Part shown: positions 25,633 to 34,735 of the stretch, piece after piece
How positions within the stretch are numbered: position 1 is the first letter of the stretch
How the letters are laid out: each line of letters begins with the position of its first letter
Program-made: the position numbers and the translations under genes
Assembly (NCBI GenBank): GCA_015061905.1
Contig: SUVQ01000006.1
Location: 1 to 64,000, forward strand
Source of the DNA: Verrucomicrobiota bacterium
Lineage (GTDB): Bacteria > Verrucomicrobiota > Verrucomicrobiia > Opitutales > UBA953
DNA length: 64,000 bases
Direction of reading: 5' to 3'
Notes under the pieces: generated by a model
Database searches by the model: none
Told to the model about the DNA's origin: nothing
Seen by the model: the letters and a program-made list of their open reading frames with translations, nothing else

Positions 25633-27042
25633 ATGCAATTCAAATCACTTCCCGGTTTTCGCGAGTTTTATCCGGAAGACTGCGCCCTGCGCAACTTTAT
25701 CTTCGAGCGTTGGCGAAATGCCGCCCGCCGCTTCGGATTCTCCGAATGGGACGCTCCCGCACTCGAACCGCTCGAACTTTTTACCGAAAAATCCGGCGAG
25801 GAAATCGTTTCCCAGCTTTTTAATTTTGAGGACAAAGGCGGACGCAAAGTTTCCCTTCGTCCGGAAATGACGCCGTCGCTCGCCCGCCTCGTCGCCGCAC
25901 GCGCGGGATCGCTCCGCCGCCCGATCAAATGGTTCGGCATCGGCGAAAATTATCGCTACGAAAAACAGCAACGCGGACGCCTGCGCGCATTTTATCAATA
26001 CAACGCCGACATTCTCGGCGAAGCGAGTTGTGCCGCCGATGCGGAAATCATCGCGCTCTGCGTCGAATCGCTCCGCATTTTCGGTCTCGGCGAAGCCGAT
26101 TTTTGCATTCGCCTCAGCGACCGCACGCTGTGGTTCCTTTTCCTCGAAAACCTCGGTATTCCCGATGAAGCAACCGCCGTTAAAGTTCTCGCCGTCGTGG
26201 ACAAACTCGAACGCGTCGCGCACGAAGGTTTGCTCGAAATGATGAGCTCCGCGCTCACGGGAACGCCGCTCGATCCGGCGGGAACGCTCGCCACCATTCG
26301 CGAATTTGTCGCACTCAAATCGCTTGACGAATTAAACGCGTTTTTCTCGTCCCGCTCCGACGCGGAAAAATCTCTGGCACGCTTGGAAGAATGGAAAAAA
26401 CTTCTGAGCCTGCTCAACGCCATGGGCGTCGGCGAATTTATCCGAACGGATTTAACTATCGTGCGCGGCTTGGCGTATTACACGGGCTTTGTTTTTGAAG
26501 CCTTCCAACTCGTCGGCGAAGGACGCGCCCTCGCCGGAGGCGGTCGCTACGACAAACTCGTCAAAAAACTCGGCGGACCGGACATGCCGGCGGTCGGCTT
26601 CGGCATGGGCGACGTTACCCTGCGCAATCTGCTCGAACAGCAGGAACTTTTGCCGCAAATCGGCGACGCACCCGATTTTTACGCCATCATTCTCGGCGAA
26701 GAAAACCGCGCGGAAGCACTCTCCGATGTCGCCCTGCTCCGCGCCTGCGGCTTCCGCGTGGAATACGCGTTCAAAGACGGAAAATTCGGCAAGCTCATTC
26801 AAGCCGCAGAACAAACCGGCGCACGCTACGCACTCATTTACGGCACGAACGAGCTCGCGCTCGGCGTTGTCAAAGTGCGCGACACGCAGGAACGCCGCGA
26901 AATCGCGTTCCCGCGCGAAAATCTGGCGGGAACGCTCTCCGAAATTCTCGAATTCGGACTTCCCGTAATCGAAGAGCCGCATTGCCACGGCGACGGCTCC
27001 TGCGGCGGACACTGCACCTGCGGCAAACACAGCCACGACTGA
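25633..27042 (+). CDS. hisS: Histidyl-tRNA synthetase with a Cys/His-rich C-terminal tail
   Basis: 469 residues, class II. Motif 2 region RPEMTPSLARL, the histidine-binding RGLAYYTGFVFE, and GGGRYDKLVKKLGG are all present, followed by a C-terminal anticodon-binding domain. The RPEM form also occurs in HisZ and eukaryote-like enzymes, but the complete HisRS motifs argue for the synthetase. Unusually, the last 23 residues contain four Cys and five His (H-C-H, C-G-G-H-C-T-C, H-S-H), a likely metal-binding appendage not part of the usual fold. Confidence 0.92.
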   Translation: MQFKSLPGFREFYPEDCALRNFIFERWRNAARRFGFSEWDAPALEPLELFTEKSGEEIVSQLFNFEDKGGRKVSLRPEMTPSLARLVAARAGSLRRPIKWFGIGENYRYEKQQRGRLRAFYQYNADILGEASCAADAEIIALCVESLRIFGLGEADFCIRLSDRTLWFLFLENLGIPDEATAVKVLAVVDKLERVAHEGLLEMMSSALTGTPLDPAGTLATIREFVALKSLDELNAFFSSRSDAEKSLARLEEWKKLLSLLNAMGVGEFIRTDLTIVRGLAYYTGFVFEAFQLVGEGRALAGGGRYDKLVKKLGGPDMPAVGFGMGDVTLRNLLEQQELLPQIGDAPDFYAIILGEENRAEALSDVALLRACGFRVEYAFKDGKFGKLIQAAEQTGARYALIYGTNELALGVVKVRDTQERREIAFPRENLAGTLSEILEFGLPVIEEPHCHGDGSCGGHCTCGKHSHD

Positions 27043-27055
27043 ACTCCGCGTCCCC

Positions 27056-27325
27056 ATGTTTTCTCCGTTGTCCCGGTTTTTTCGGAAGCTTGAGCGCCGC
27101 TACGAGCAAAGCGTCGCTTTCAAGCAACCGGATCTCTGGGAGGAAATTCGCCCGCCGGCATGGGAGCGTTTTATGCGCTGGTTCTTCGGCGCGCCTTTTA
27201 CCGGCGAGGGCTCTCCGGACGCCGTTTTTTGGAAATGGGTTCAGCGCATCGCACTCGTCGCGCTTTACTTTTTTTTTCTGTGGATACTCTACGAAAGCTT
27301 TTGGGCGTGGGGAATTTTTGACTAA
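27056..27325 (+). CDS. Small membrane protein between hisS and rimO
   Basis: 89 residues, starting 14 bp after hisS. A basic aromatic-rich N-terminal part (Trp at several positions) is followed by one hydrophobic helix at about 64-82 (ALVALYFFFLWILYESF). No family recognised. Placement in the hisS-rimO run suggests co-transcription; its job is unknown. Confidence 0.6.
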   Translation: MFSPLSRFFRKLERRYEQSVAFKQPDLWEEIRPPAWERFMRWFFGAPFTGEGSPDAVFWKWVQRIALVALYFFFLWILYESFWAWGIFD

Positions 27326-27396
27326 AAATAAAAAGTTTTTGCAGCGTTCCCGCCCCGCTTCCCGTTTCTTTAAATTTATTTTTTTGAAATTATAAA

Positions 27397-28779
27397 ATGC
27401 TCACCGTCGGAATTGTTTCTTTAGGTTGCCCAAAAAATCAATCGGACTCGGAAGTGCTCATCGGGCACATTCTCGAATCCGGAATGACGCTTACCGCAGA
27501 TCCGCGCGAGGCGGACGCCGTCGTCGTCAACACCTGCTCGTTCATTCTCGATGCACGCAAGGAAAGCTTGGAGGCGATTTCCGAAATGGCGAAAGAAGCC
27601 AAACGCCGCCGCAAAAGTGCTAAGCCGCTTAAAATCGTCGTCGCCGGATGCATGCCGCAACGCTACGGCGAAAAAATCCGCGAAATGATTCCGCAGGCGG
27701 ACGCATTTATCGGTATCGATGAGCTGGAAAAAATTTCGCTGCTCATCGAAAAACTTTGCGGGAACGCCGGGAAGCCGCTCGCGAAAGACGGACGCGTTCC
27801 CGTCGCCGTCTCCAAGCGTCCGCGCTATATTCCGGATTATTCCACGCCGCGCGCGCGCCTCACGCTCCCGCACATCGCCAACGTCAAAATCGCCGAAGGT
27901 TGCAATCACGGCTGCGCGTTTTGTGCGATTCCCGGCATTCGCGGCAAACACCGTTCCCGCGCGATTGCCGATATTGTCGCCGAAGTCAAAACACTCGTCC
28001 AAGTCAACGGCGTAAAGGAAATCAACCTGATTTCTCAGGATACGACTTATTTCGGTATGGACACGTGGCAAAAAACAAAGGTCGGCAAAACCACGAAAGT
28101 TTCTTCCGAAGAAGGCGAATCGCTCGCCGTGCTTTTGCGCGCGCTCAACCGCATTCGCGGCGATTTCTGGATCCGCGTTTTTTACACGCATCCCGCGCAT
28201 TGGAGCGACGAGCTGATTTCCGTTTTCGCCAAATGCAAAAAAGTCGTTCCCTACGTCGATATTCCGCTTCAGCATATTTCCGACAACATGTTGGCGGCGA
28301 TGAAGCGAGAAACCGACGGAAAGTATATCCGCGATTTAATTACAAAAATCCGCAAGGGCATTCCCGGAGTCGTCATTCGCTCGACATTCATTGTCGGCTT
28401 CCCCGGCGAAACGAAGGAAGATTTTGAGGAGCTTTCCGCATTTTTAGGCGAAGAAAAATTTGATCGCGTCGGCGTTTTCCAATATTCCAAGGAAGAAAAC
28501 ACACGTGCGGCGCTGATGCCGGAGCAAGTTGCTCCCGCAGAAAAAGTGCGGCGTTGGAACGCGACGATGGTTCAACTCCAAAAAATTTCGCGGGAACGCA
28601 TGCGCTCCCGCGTCGGCGAGAAAATCCGCGTTCTCGTGGACGAGCCCGGAATCGCGCGCTCTGCCGGCGACGGCTTCGAAGTGGACGGCTTGGTTTTCGT
28701 GCCGAAAAGCCTGCCCGTCGGAGAATTTGCGGAGGTAACCGTTACCGGCTACAAGGCTTACGATTTAATCGCGAAGTAG
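27397..28779 (+). CDS. rimO: Ribosomal protein S12 methylthiotransferase RimO
   Basis: 460 residues. The N-terminal UPF0004 domain has three cluster-binding Cys (11, 47, 85). The radical SAM cluster C169-x3-C173-x2-C176 lies in EGCNHGCAFCAIPG, and a C-terminal TRAM domain ends the protein. The SLGCPKN and IPGIRGKHRSR signatures distinguish RimO from MiaB. It methylthiolates Asp88 of ribosomal protein S12. Confidence 0.93.
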   Translation: MLTVGIVSLGCPKNQSDSEVLIGHILESGMTLTADPREADAVVVNTCSFILDARKESLEAISEMAKEAKRRRKSAKPLKIVVAGCMPQRYGEKIREMIPQADAFIGIDELEKISLLIEKLCGNAGKPLAKDGRVPVAVSKRPRYIPDYSTPRARLTLPHIANVKIAEGCNHGCAFCAIPGIRGKHRSRAIADIVAEVKTLVQVNGVKEINLISQDTTYFGMDTWQKTKVGKTTKVSSEEGESLAVLLRALNRIRGDFWIRVFYTHPAHWSDELISVFAKCKKVVPYVDIPLQHISDNMLAAMKRETDGKYIRDLITKIRKGIPGVVIRSTFIVGFPGETKEDFEELSAFLGEEKFDRVGVFQYSKEENTRAALMPEQVAPAEKVRRWNATMVQLQKISRERMRSRVGEKIRVLVDEPGIARSAGDGFEVDGLVFVPKSLPVGEFAEVTVTGYKAYDLIAK

Positions 28780-28795
28780 ACTTTTTTGAAAAAAC

Positions 28796-29800
28796 CTACG
28801 CCGAAACGAGCTTCAAATGCTCTAAAATAACGGCGATGATTTTTTCGCGGTCGCGGTCCAGGTCGGCTCCGTCGAGATTGAATCCCGCCGCGCGGATATG
28901 CCCGCCGCCGTTGAGTTTTTGCGCGAGCAAATCCACACGGTAAATATCTTCCGCGCCGCGCAGACTGCCTTTGATTCCCGTGTGCGATTGCTCCAGCTGA
29001 CAGGCGATTTTCACGCCGGCGATGCTGCGCAGATAATTGACGAAATTTTCCGCATCCTCGCGCGTCGTTCCCGTTGCGGCAAACGCATCTTTCGGAATCC
29101 ACGCGAGCGCGACTTGCCCGCCGGCAAGCAGTTTCGCTGTCGCCAAATAACGTTGCAAAAGCTCAAGCTTTTGAAATTTTTCCTGCTCGTAAAGCTCACG
29201 GGAAATTTGCGCCGGAGACGCTCCCGCGCGCACGAGAACGGCGGCGATTTCCATGACCTCGCAAGTCGTTGCCGAATACTGAAATTGCCCGGTATCCGTT
29301 GCGATGCCGACGTAAAGAGCTTCGGCGAGCTCCGCCCCGATTTCGATTCCGCAATCCAGACAAAAAGCCGCGAGAATGTGGCAAGTTGCCGCCGCGCTTG
29401 AAATCACGATATTTTCTTCCGTTGCGAAAAATTCATTCGTTTCGTGATGGTCAATCGCGGCAAAAATTCCTTGCGGGAACGCTTTGGCGAGCAAAGTTTT
29501 TCCGAGTCGGGAAAGATTCCCGCAATCCACCGCGACGGCGATGCGCCCGTCATTTTCAAATTCCTCCTCGCTGAAAAACGGTGTTTCCCGCACAAAAGCT
29601 TTCAGATTATACGGCACGGAATGATGATTCACGCAGACGGCATCAATTCCACGGGAACGCAAAATGCGGCAAAGCGCAAGCTGTGCGCCGATGCAGTCTC
29701 CGTCCGGGCGCACATGCCCGAGCACGGCAATCCGCTTTCCTTCAAGTTTTTCCAACAGTGCCGCAAAGCGCGCACTTTCTTTTTCAAAATACTTTTTCAT
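28796..29800 (-). CDS. DHH-family phosphoesterase, NrnA-like nanoRNase/pAp phosphatase
   Basis: 334 residues from ATG 29800; upstream in-frame sequence to 30121 overlaps the der coding region and does not resemble the family. DHH motifs are GHVRPDGDCIGAQLAL (about 28-43), AVAVDCG and AIDHHETN. The DHHA1 domain with LNGGGHIRAAGF closes the protein. NrnA proteins degrade 2-5 nt RNAs and dephosphorylate pAp. It follows der on the same strand. Confidence 0.9.
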   Translation of the reverse strand: MKKYFEKESARFAALLEKLEGKRIAVLGHVRPDGDCIGAQLALCRILRSRGIDAVCVNHHSVPYNLKAFVRETPFFSEEEFENDGRIAVAVDCGNLSRLGKTLLAKAFPQGIFAAIDHHETNEFFATEENIVISSAAATCHILAAFCLDCGIEIGAELAEALYVGIATDTGQFQYSATTCEVMEIAAVLVRAGASPAQISRELYEQEKFQKLELLQRYLATAKLLAGGQVALAWIPKDAFAATGTTREDAENFVNYLRSIAGVKIACQLEQSHTGIKGSLRGAEDIYRVDLLAQKLNGGGHIRAAGFNLDGADLDRDREKIIAVILEHLKLVSA

Positions 29801-29818
29801 AAAATTTTTGGTAAAAAC

Positions 29819-29848
29819 GGGAGAAGCGACCGTAAAATCGCTTCCCCC
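29819..29848 (-). terminator. Terminator downstream of der
   Basis: On the minus strand GGGGGAAGCGA and TCGCTTCTCCC form a stem around TTTTACGG, followed by GTTTTTACC. It lies after der (ends 29934) and before the NrnA-like start (29800), so it would separate the two. Nearby 29850-29880 carries CTCCGTGG...CTCCGTGA, one of the short-period intergenic words also seen at 45780 and 47980. Confidence 0.6.
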
Positions 29849-29933
29849 TAAAAAACTCCGTGGCTTTGTGTCTCCGTGAGCGAATTTTTGGTTCGTATGC
29901 GCTATAAAAGCGGCAGGAATGTCGCTTTTGGCG

Positions 29934-31517
29934 TTAGCGTTTTTTGCGCGGGAACGGAGATTTTTTGCCGCCGTTCTTCGAGGAAGGCGTTCCCGTGCGT
30001 TTTTTAGGCGGAACGATACGGGAGTTCCCACGTGTTTTTGCCGTAGAAGCTCCGCCGACCGTTTCCGTTTGTTGCGCCATGAAAAATGTGCGCTCCTGCT
30101 TGGGTTTTCCCACAAAGTCAAACCTTACGGGAACGCCGCCCAAATCAAATGCCGCGTAGAATTTCGAAAGCAAAAAGCGCTCGTAGGTTTCGTCAATTTT
30201 CTCCTCGGAATTACAAAACAAGCGAATGCGCAGCGGCTTGTTCCCGGTTTGCACCGCATAGTAACACTTGAAACGCCGCCCGCTGACCATTTTCGGCGGG
30301 TTCGCTTCCATTACACCGTGAATGACGCGATTGAGTTGCCCCGTCGGAATCTGCACGTTCATGCGTCCGTAAAGCGCGCGCGCTTCTTTGAGCATCGTTT
30401 CCACGCGCAAGCCTTCGAGCGCGGAGGTGAAAAGCACGGTCGAGCCGGGCAGGAAGAAAAGTTCGCGATTTACCGCTTTCGCAAAGGCGCGGCGAAACTC
30501 GTCTTCGCTTTCGTAGCCGGAAACCGTTCCCGTGCGGAAATGTTTCAACGCCAAATCCCATTTGTTGACGACGACAATCAGCCCCGTTCCCATTTCGATG
30601 ATTTGCCCGGCAAGTTGCTTGTCCAAGCGCGTAACGCCGGTTACCGCATCAATAACAAGAAAACAAACGTCCGCACGCTGCATCGCTTCGTCCGTGCGCA
30701 AAGCGGAAAAATATTCCAAGGTATCAAACTTGTTCTTGGCACGTTTCCCGGCGGTGTCAATCAACTCAAACGTCGAAGTTTCTCCCGTTTTTTTGTCCGT
30801 ATAATCCAAGCGTTGCTTAATCGGATCTCGCGTCGTTCCCGCGACATCGCTGACAATCAGGCGGGAATTTTTCGTCAAAGCGTTCCCGAGCGAACTTTTT
30901 CCGACGTTCGGGCGCCCCGCCAAGCAAATACGAATCGGCTGCGGCGTTCCCGCGTCGGGATTTATAACGTTCCCGTCTTCGTCCTCCTCAACTTCCGCAA
31001 GTCCGATTTCATCTAAAATTTTACGCTTCAAAAATTCGATTCCGCGATTGTGCTCGGCAGAAATCAGAATCGGCGCGCCGAAGCCGAGAGAGAAGAAATC
31101 GCCCTGCTCCATGTGGCGCTCATCGTTGTCCACTTTGTTCACAACGAGCAAAACTTTTTTCCCGAAGCTGCGCAACCGCGCGGCGACTTCATGATCAAGC
31201 GGCGTGCAGCCTTGCGAAACATCCGTCACCAACACGACGAGCTCCGCCGCCTGAATTGCAAACGAAACCTGCTCTTCCACCGCATCGGCAATGACTTTCG
31301 GCGTCGCCTCTTCCGTGAAAAGGCCGATTCCGCCCGTATCCATCAGCAGATAATCATCTACGGGAACGCGTTCCGTAATCAAATCGCGCGTTACGCCCGG
31401 CATATCGTGCACAATCGAAACACGCCGCCCGACAAGGCGGTTAAAAAGACGGCTTTTCCCGACATTCGGGCGTCCCACGATGGCGACGCTGCGCGGTATT
31501 TCATTCTGCTTTGCCAT
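29934..31517 (-). CDS. der: Ribosome biogenesis GTPase Der (EngA)
   Basis: 527 residues. Two tandem G domains, each with a GRPNVGKS P-loop (first at 15-22, second near 198), GVTRD/GTTRD switch motifs and NKxD, followed by a KH-like domain. Der is needed for 50S subunit assembly. The C-terminal extension of about 50 residues is basic and low-complexity (rich in Lys, Arg, Ser, Gly). The gene is very dense in CGGGAACG, with about ten copies counted by eye. Confidence 0.94.
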   Translation of the reverse strand: MAKQNEIPRSVAIVGRPNVGKSRLFNRLVGRRVSIVHDMPGVTRDLITERVPVDDYLLMDTGGIGLFTEEATPKVIADAVEEQVSFAIQAAELVVLVTDVSQGCTPLDHEVAARLRSFGKKVLLVVNKVDNDERHMEQGDFFSLGFGAPILISAEHNRGIEFLKRKILDEIGLAEVEEDEDGNVINPDAGTPQPIRICLAGRPNVGKSSLGNALTKNSRLIVSDVAGTTRDPIKQRLDYTDKKTGETSTFELIDTAGKRAKNKFDTLEYFSALRTDEAMQRADVCFLVIDAVTGVTRLDKQLAGQIIEMGTGLIVVVNKWDLALKHFRTGTVSGYESEDEFRRAFAKAVNRELFFLPGSTVLFTSALEGLRVETMLKEARALYGRMNVQIPTGQLNRVIHGVMEANPPKMVSGRRFKCYYAVQTGNKPLRIRLFCNSEEKIDETYERFLLSKFYAAFDLGGVPVRFDFVGKPKQERTFFMAQQTETVGGASTAKTRGNSRIVPPKKRTGTPSSKNGGKKSPFPRKKR

Positions 31518-31693
31518 AAAAAATCTTTCGTTCCCGTCAATGTCTCAAATTCCGCGCCGCAAGTCGATTGCGAAAACACAGGAACCGTTGAGCATGTCCC
31601 TCCCTGTTTTTTTGAACGGCATCGCCGGAACACTTATCAGTCAGAGGAAGCGGAATCTAAGCATGCGTTCCCGCCCATTTTTTCAGAACATGC

Positions 31694-32866
31694 CTATGGC
31701 TTAGACGCTTTATTCAAATTCTCCGCGAAGCGTTCGGCGTAGAGCGGAAGCCAAGTTACGCCTTTGGAGCCGAAGCCGTTGAAAAGGAATATTTTGGAAA
31801 ATTTTTCGTGCGCGCCGACCTTCGGCAACGTTCCCTGAACGGCGGGACGCACGCCCGCGCGATGCGCGACAATCCGCGCGGAATCCGCGTCCGGCGTTCC
31901 CGCAAAAATCGAGCAAAACGAACGACGAATGCGCTCGGCGACTTCCGGCGTCGGGTGCGAGTCGAGCGTGTCTCGATCGTAATTTGTTCCGACGCGCCAG
32001 CGCGTGCCGCCGAGCGGAATCGCCGCAACCGAGCTTTTTAAAATCTGCCCTTGGAATTTTTCCGTTCCCGCGAGTTCGATTTCGACAAACTCGCCTTTCG
32101 CCGGTTGCCACTTCAAATGCGAAAACCACGGGTTTTCCCGCACGCGAAAGCCTTCGCAAAAAATGATCCCGCCGTGCACTTCGCGTCCGCGCCAGCGCAC
32201 GCCGCCGCGCGAGGCTTCGACATCCGCGTAATCAAAACTCTCTTCAAGAAAAACGCCGCGGGAACGCCACATTTCGCGCGTGCGGGCAAGCAGTTTCGGA
32301 ATATCGAGCCAGCCGGCGCGATTGACGAAAAATCCGCCGAGGCGGTCGGCAAGCCCGCCGCCGCAAAGCGTTCCCGCCGGAACGTCTGCCGAGAGCCAGC
32401 CTTCGTAATCGGGATCTTTTTCGCGCTTCGCCTTAACGCTTTTTTCGTGTTCGGAAGTATAAAAACGATAGAACGGCGTTTCGCGGAAAAACGTTTCACC
32501 GAATCGCTCGGCGAGCTCCGCGTAAACACGCTTGGCGGCGGGAACAAGATCGTCCGCACCGAGCGTTTTGACGATGCGCATTCCCGTTACGGGATTGAGA
32601 ACTCCGGCGGCAACCTGCGAGGCGGCGGTTTTCCAGCCGTCGTCGACGATGAGAACCTTGCGTCCGCGCTTTTCGAGCTCGAGCGCAAGTAGCGTTCCCG
32701 CCAAGCCCTGCCCGACGATGACGAAATCGAGCGCGTCGTCGGCAAGCGGCTTCCCGGCGGTGTTTTTTTTATTTCTTTTGAAAAAACGCAACGTGAGATA
32801 GCCCAAAAACGCCATCAGAACGCCCGTTCCCGCACAGGAAATTTGACTTGGGATTTCAGGCAACAT
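31694..32866 (-). CDS. DAO-family FAD-dependent oxidoreductase with N-terminal membrane segment
   Basis: 390 residues. A hydrophobic helix at about 12-28 precedes a cytosolic DAO domain whose FAD motif VIVGQGLAGTLLALELEKRG starts near residue 49. Late motifs include HRAGVRPAVQGTLP and the C-terminal FNGFGSKGVTWLPLYAERFA typical of DAO enzymes. It resembles glycine/D-amino-acid oxidase relatives; the substrate is unknown. The start overlaps the rlmN stop by 11 bases, so it probably ends that operon. Confidence 0.82.
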   Translation of the reverse strand: MLPEIPSQISCAGTGVLMAFLGYLTLRFFKRNKKNTAGKPLADDALDFVIVGQGLAGTLLALELEKRGRKVLIVDDGWKTAASQVAAGVLNPVTGMRIVKTLGADDLVPAAKRVYAELAERFGETFFRETPFYRFYTSEHEKSVKAKREKDPDYEGWLSADVPAGTLCGGGLADRLGGFFVNRAGWLDIPKLLARTREMWRSRGVFLEESFDYADVEASRGGVRWRGREVHGGIIFCEGFRVRENPWFSHLKWQPAKGEFVEIELAGTEKFQGQILKSSVAAIPLGGTRWRVGTNYDRDTLDSHPTPEVAERIRRSFCSIFAGTPDADSARIVAHRAGVRPAVQGTLPKVGAHEKFSKIFLFNGFGSKGVTWLPLYAERFAENLNKASKP

Positions 32867-33962
32867 TTTTTTCCTTGTCCAGATTTCTCAAACGAAGCTG
32901 ACCGCAGGCGGCATCAATGTCGTGTCCTTTTTCGCGGCGCAGAGTCGCGGGAACGCGGCGCTCCTGCAGGATTTTTAAAAACTGCATTTGGCGGTTGCCC
33001 GACGGGCGTTTCCACGGCAAGCCTTCAACCGTGTTATAAGGAATCAGATTCACGTGCGCGTGGAGTTCCCGCGCGATGTCGGCGAGCTTGCGCGCCTGTT
33101 CGAGCATGTCGTTCACGTCTTCGATGAGAATAAATTCGAGCGTAATCATGCGCCCGTGTTTTTCCGAAAATTCCTTCGCGGCGGGAATGAGTTGCGCAAG
33201 CGGAAACTTGCGGTTGACGGGCATGATTTGCGAGCGCACTTCGTCGGTCGCGCCATGCAGGCTGATTGCGAGGCGGAACTGCATCGGCTCGTCGGCGAGC
33301 TCGCGAATTTTCGGCACGACGCCGCTCGTGGAAATCGTGATGCGCCGCGCGCCGACGCCCAAGCCCCAAGGCGCATTCGCGATGGTGAGCGCGCGCATCG
33401 TTGCATCGTAATTCATGAGCGGCTCGCCCATACCCATGACAACGATGTTGTCAAAATCCGTAAATCCGGTTTCCCGCGTGCCTTTATCGCCGCCTTCCCA
33501 ACAAACGAACATGAGCTGCGCCATGATTTCGCCCGCGTCGAGATTGCGTTTCCAGCCCGCCAAGCCGCTTGCGCAAAATTTGCATCCTTGGGCGCAGCCG
33601 ACCTGCGTCGAAATGCAAACGGTTTTGCGGGAACGCTCTTCGCCCGTGCCTTCCTGCGGGGCGCGAAGAATCACGCATTCGACGAGTGCGCCGTCGCGCA
33701 TTTGGAGCAAAAATTTTTCCGTAACGTCGCTCGACTGCGCGCTTTTCGCGACGAGTTTCGCCGGCATAAAATCATAAGTTTCCGCCAGCCACGCGCGCGT
33801 TCCCGCCGAAATATTCGTCATTTCTTCGAAAGAGCGCACGCGTTTTTTGTAAATCCATTCGAGAATTTGCGTGGCACGAAACGCCTTTTCACCGCGTGCC
33901 TGCAATGCGGCGGCGAGCGTTTCTTTGGTTTCGGAAAAAATCAGCGGACGAGGTTCGGACAT
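32856..33962 (-). CDS. rlmN: 23S rRNA (A2503-C2)/tRNA (A37-C2) methyltransferase RlmN
   Basis: 368 residues. Radical SAM cluster C123-x3-C127-x2-C130 in QVGCAQGCKFCASG; the C-terminal Cys in DAACGQL (near 354) is the one that methylates via a covalent intermediate. The N-terminal helical HhH-like domain is present. It lies in a tight minus-strand run with rph (18-bp gap) and the DAO oxidoreductase (overlap). Confidence 0.95.
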   Translation of the reverse strand: MSEPRPLIFSETKETLAAALQARGEKAFRATQILEWIYKKRVRSFEEMTNISAGTRAWLAETYDFMPAKLVAKSAQSSDVTEKFLLQMRDGALVECVILRAPQEGTGEERSRKTVCISTQVGCAQGCKFCASGLAGWKRNLDAGEIMAQLMFVCWEGGDKGTRETGFTDFDNIVVMGMGEPLMNYDATMRALTIANAPWGLGVGARRITISTSGVVPKIRELADEPMQFRLAISLHGATDEVRSQIMPVNRKFPLAQLIPAAKEFSEKHGRMITLEFILIEDVNDMLEQARKLADIARELHAHVNLIPYNTVEGLPWKRPSGNRQMQFLKILQERRVPATLRREKGHDIDAACGQLRLRNLDKEKNVA

Positions 33963-33980
33963 TTTTTGCCGGAAAAAATT

Positions 33981-34706
33981 TTATGCGAGAACGCGTTTTT
34001 GGATTTCGGAAATTTCGGTAATGCCTTTTTTTCCGAGAGCAATCATCGCGGCAAGTTCATCCGGAGAAAATGTCGCTTCTTCGCCGGAAGACTGAAGCTC
34101 GACAAACCGCCCCGTTCCCGTCATTACGACGTTTGCGTCCACGGCGGCATCTTTGTCTTCCAAATAGCACAAATCAAGAATCGGTGTTTCCTGATACATT
34201 CCGACACTGATGGCGGCGACGGAATCCGTGAACGGATCTTCGGAGAGTTTGCCTGCTTCGATGAATTTTTTGACGGCGAGCTTAGCGGCAACATAGGCAC
34301 CGGAAATGGAAGCGGTGCGCGTGCCGCCGTCCGCCTGAAGCACGTCGCAATCGATCCAAAGCGTCATACCGTCGAGTTTTTCGAGGTTGATAACGGCGCG
34401 GAGTGCGCGCCCGATGAGGCGTTGAATTTCGACGGTGCGCCCGTCGAGTTTACCGCGGGAAATATCGCGGGCTTTGCGGTCGAGCGTCGAATACGGCAAG
34501 AGCGAATATTCTGCGGTGAGCCAGCCGCCTTTCACTCCTTGGATGCGCATCCACGTCGGCACTTTTTCTTCGAGCGTTGCTGCGCAAATAACGCGCGTGT
34601 TGCCGAAGCATGCGAGCACGGAGCCGGCGGCGTGAGGAGCGATGCCGGGCTGAAAGGAAATCGGGCGGAGTTGATCCGCTTCACGGTTGTCGGGTCGGAT
34701 AATCAT
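33981..34706 (-). CDS. rph: Ribonuclease PH
   Basis: 241 residues, full length. RNase PH signatures: RPDNREADQLRPISFQPG, GSVLACFGNTRVICAA, and LDGRTVEIQRLIGRALRAVI, followed by CDVLQADGGTRTASISGAYVA containing the phosphate-site Arg. It trims tRNA 3' ends phosphorolytically. The cluster with rlmN, ybeY and a PgpH-like gene is devoted largely to RNA maturation. Confidence 0.95.
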   Translation of the reverse strand: MIIRPDNREADQLRPISFQPGIAPHAAGSVLACFGNTRVICAATLEEKVPTWMRIQGVKGGWLTAEYSLLPYSTLDRKARDISRGKLDGRTVEIQRLIGRALRAVINLEKLDGMTLWIDCDVLQADGGTRTASISGAYVAAKLAVKKFIEAGKLSEDPFTDSVAAISVGMYQETPILDLCYLEDKDAAVDANVVMTGTGRFVELQSSGEEATFSPDELAAMIALGKKGITEISEIQKRVLA

Positions 34707-34735
34707 AAATGGAATTGGGAATGAGGAATGATGAA

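Noticed and set aside
31540-31704. 54-codon basic ORF in the gap between the DAO oxidoreductase and der
   Set aside because: It overlaps the oxidoreductase 3' end, lacks a promoter or ribosome site I can see, and has no recognisable features. It could be real but evidence is too thin.
32988-34724. Long plus-strand reading frames (578 codons here, 365 at 29919, 466 at 36084)
   Set aside because: They lie opposite rlmN, rph, der and the PgpH-like gene, whose minus-strand products have complete family motifs. The plus frames encode low-complexity Arg/Phe/His-rich sequence and arise from codon bias.
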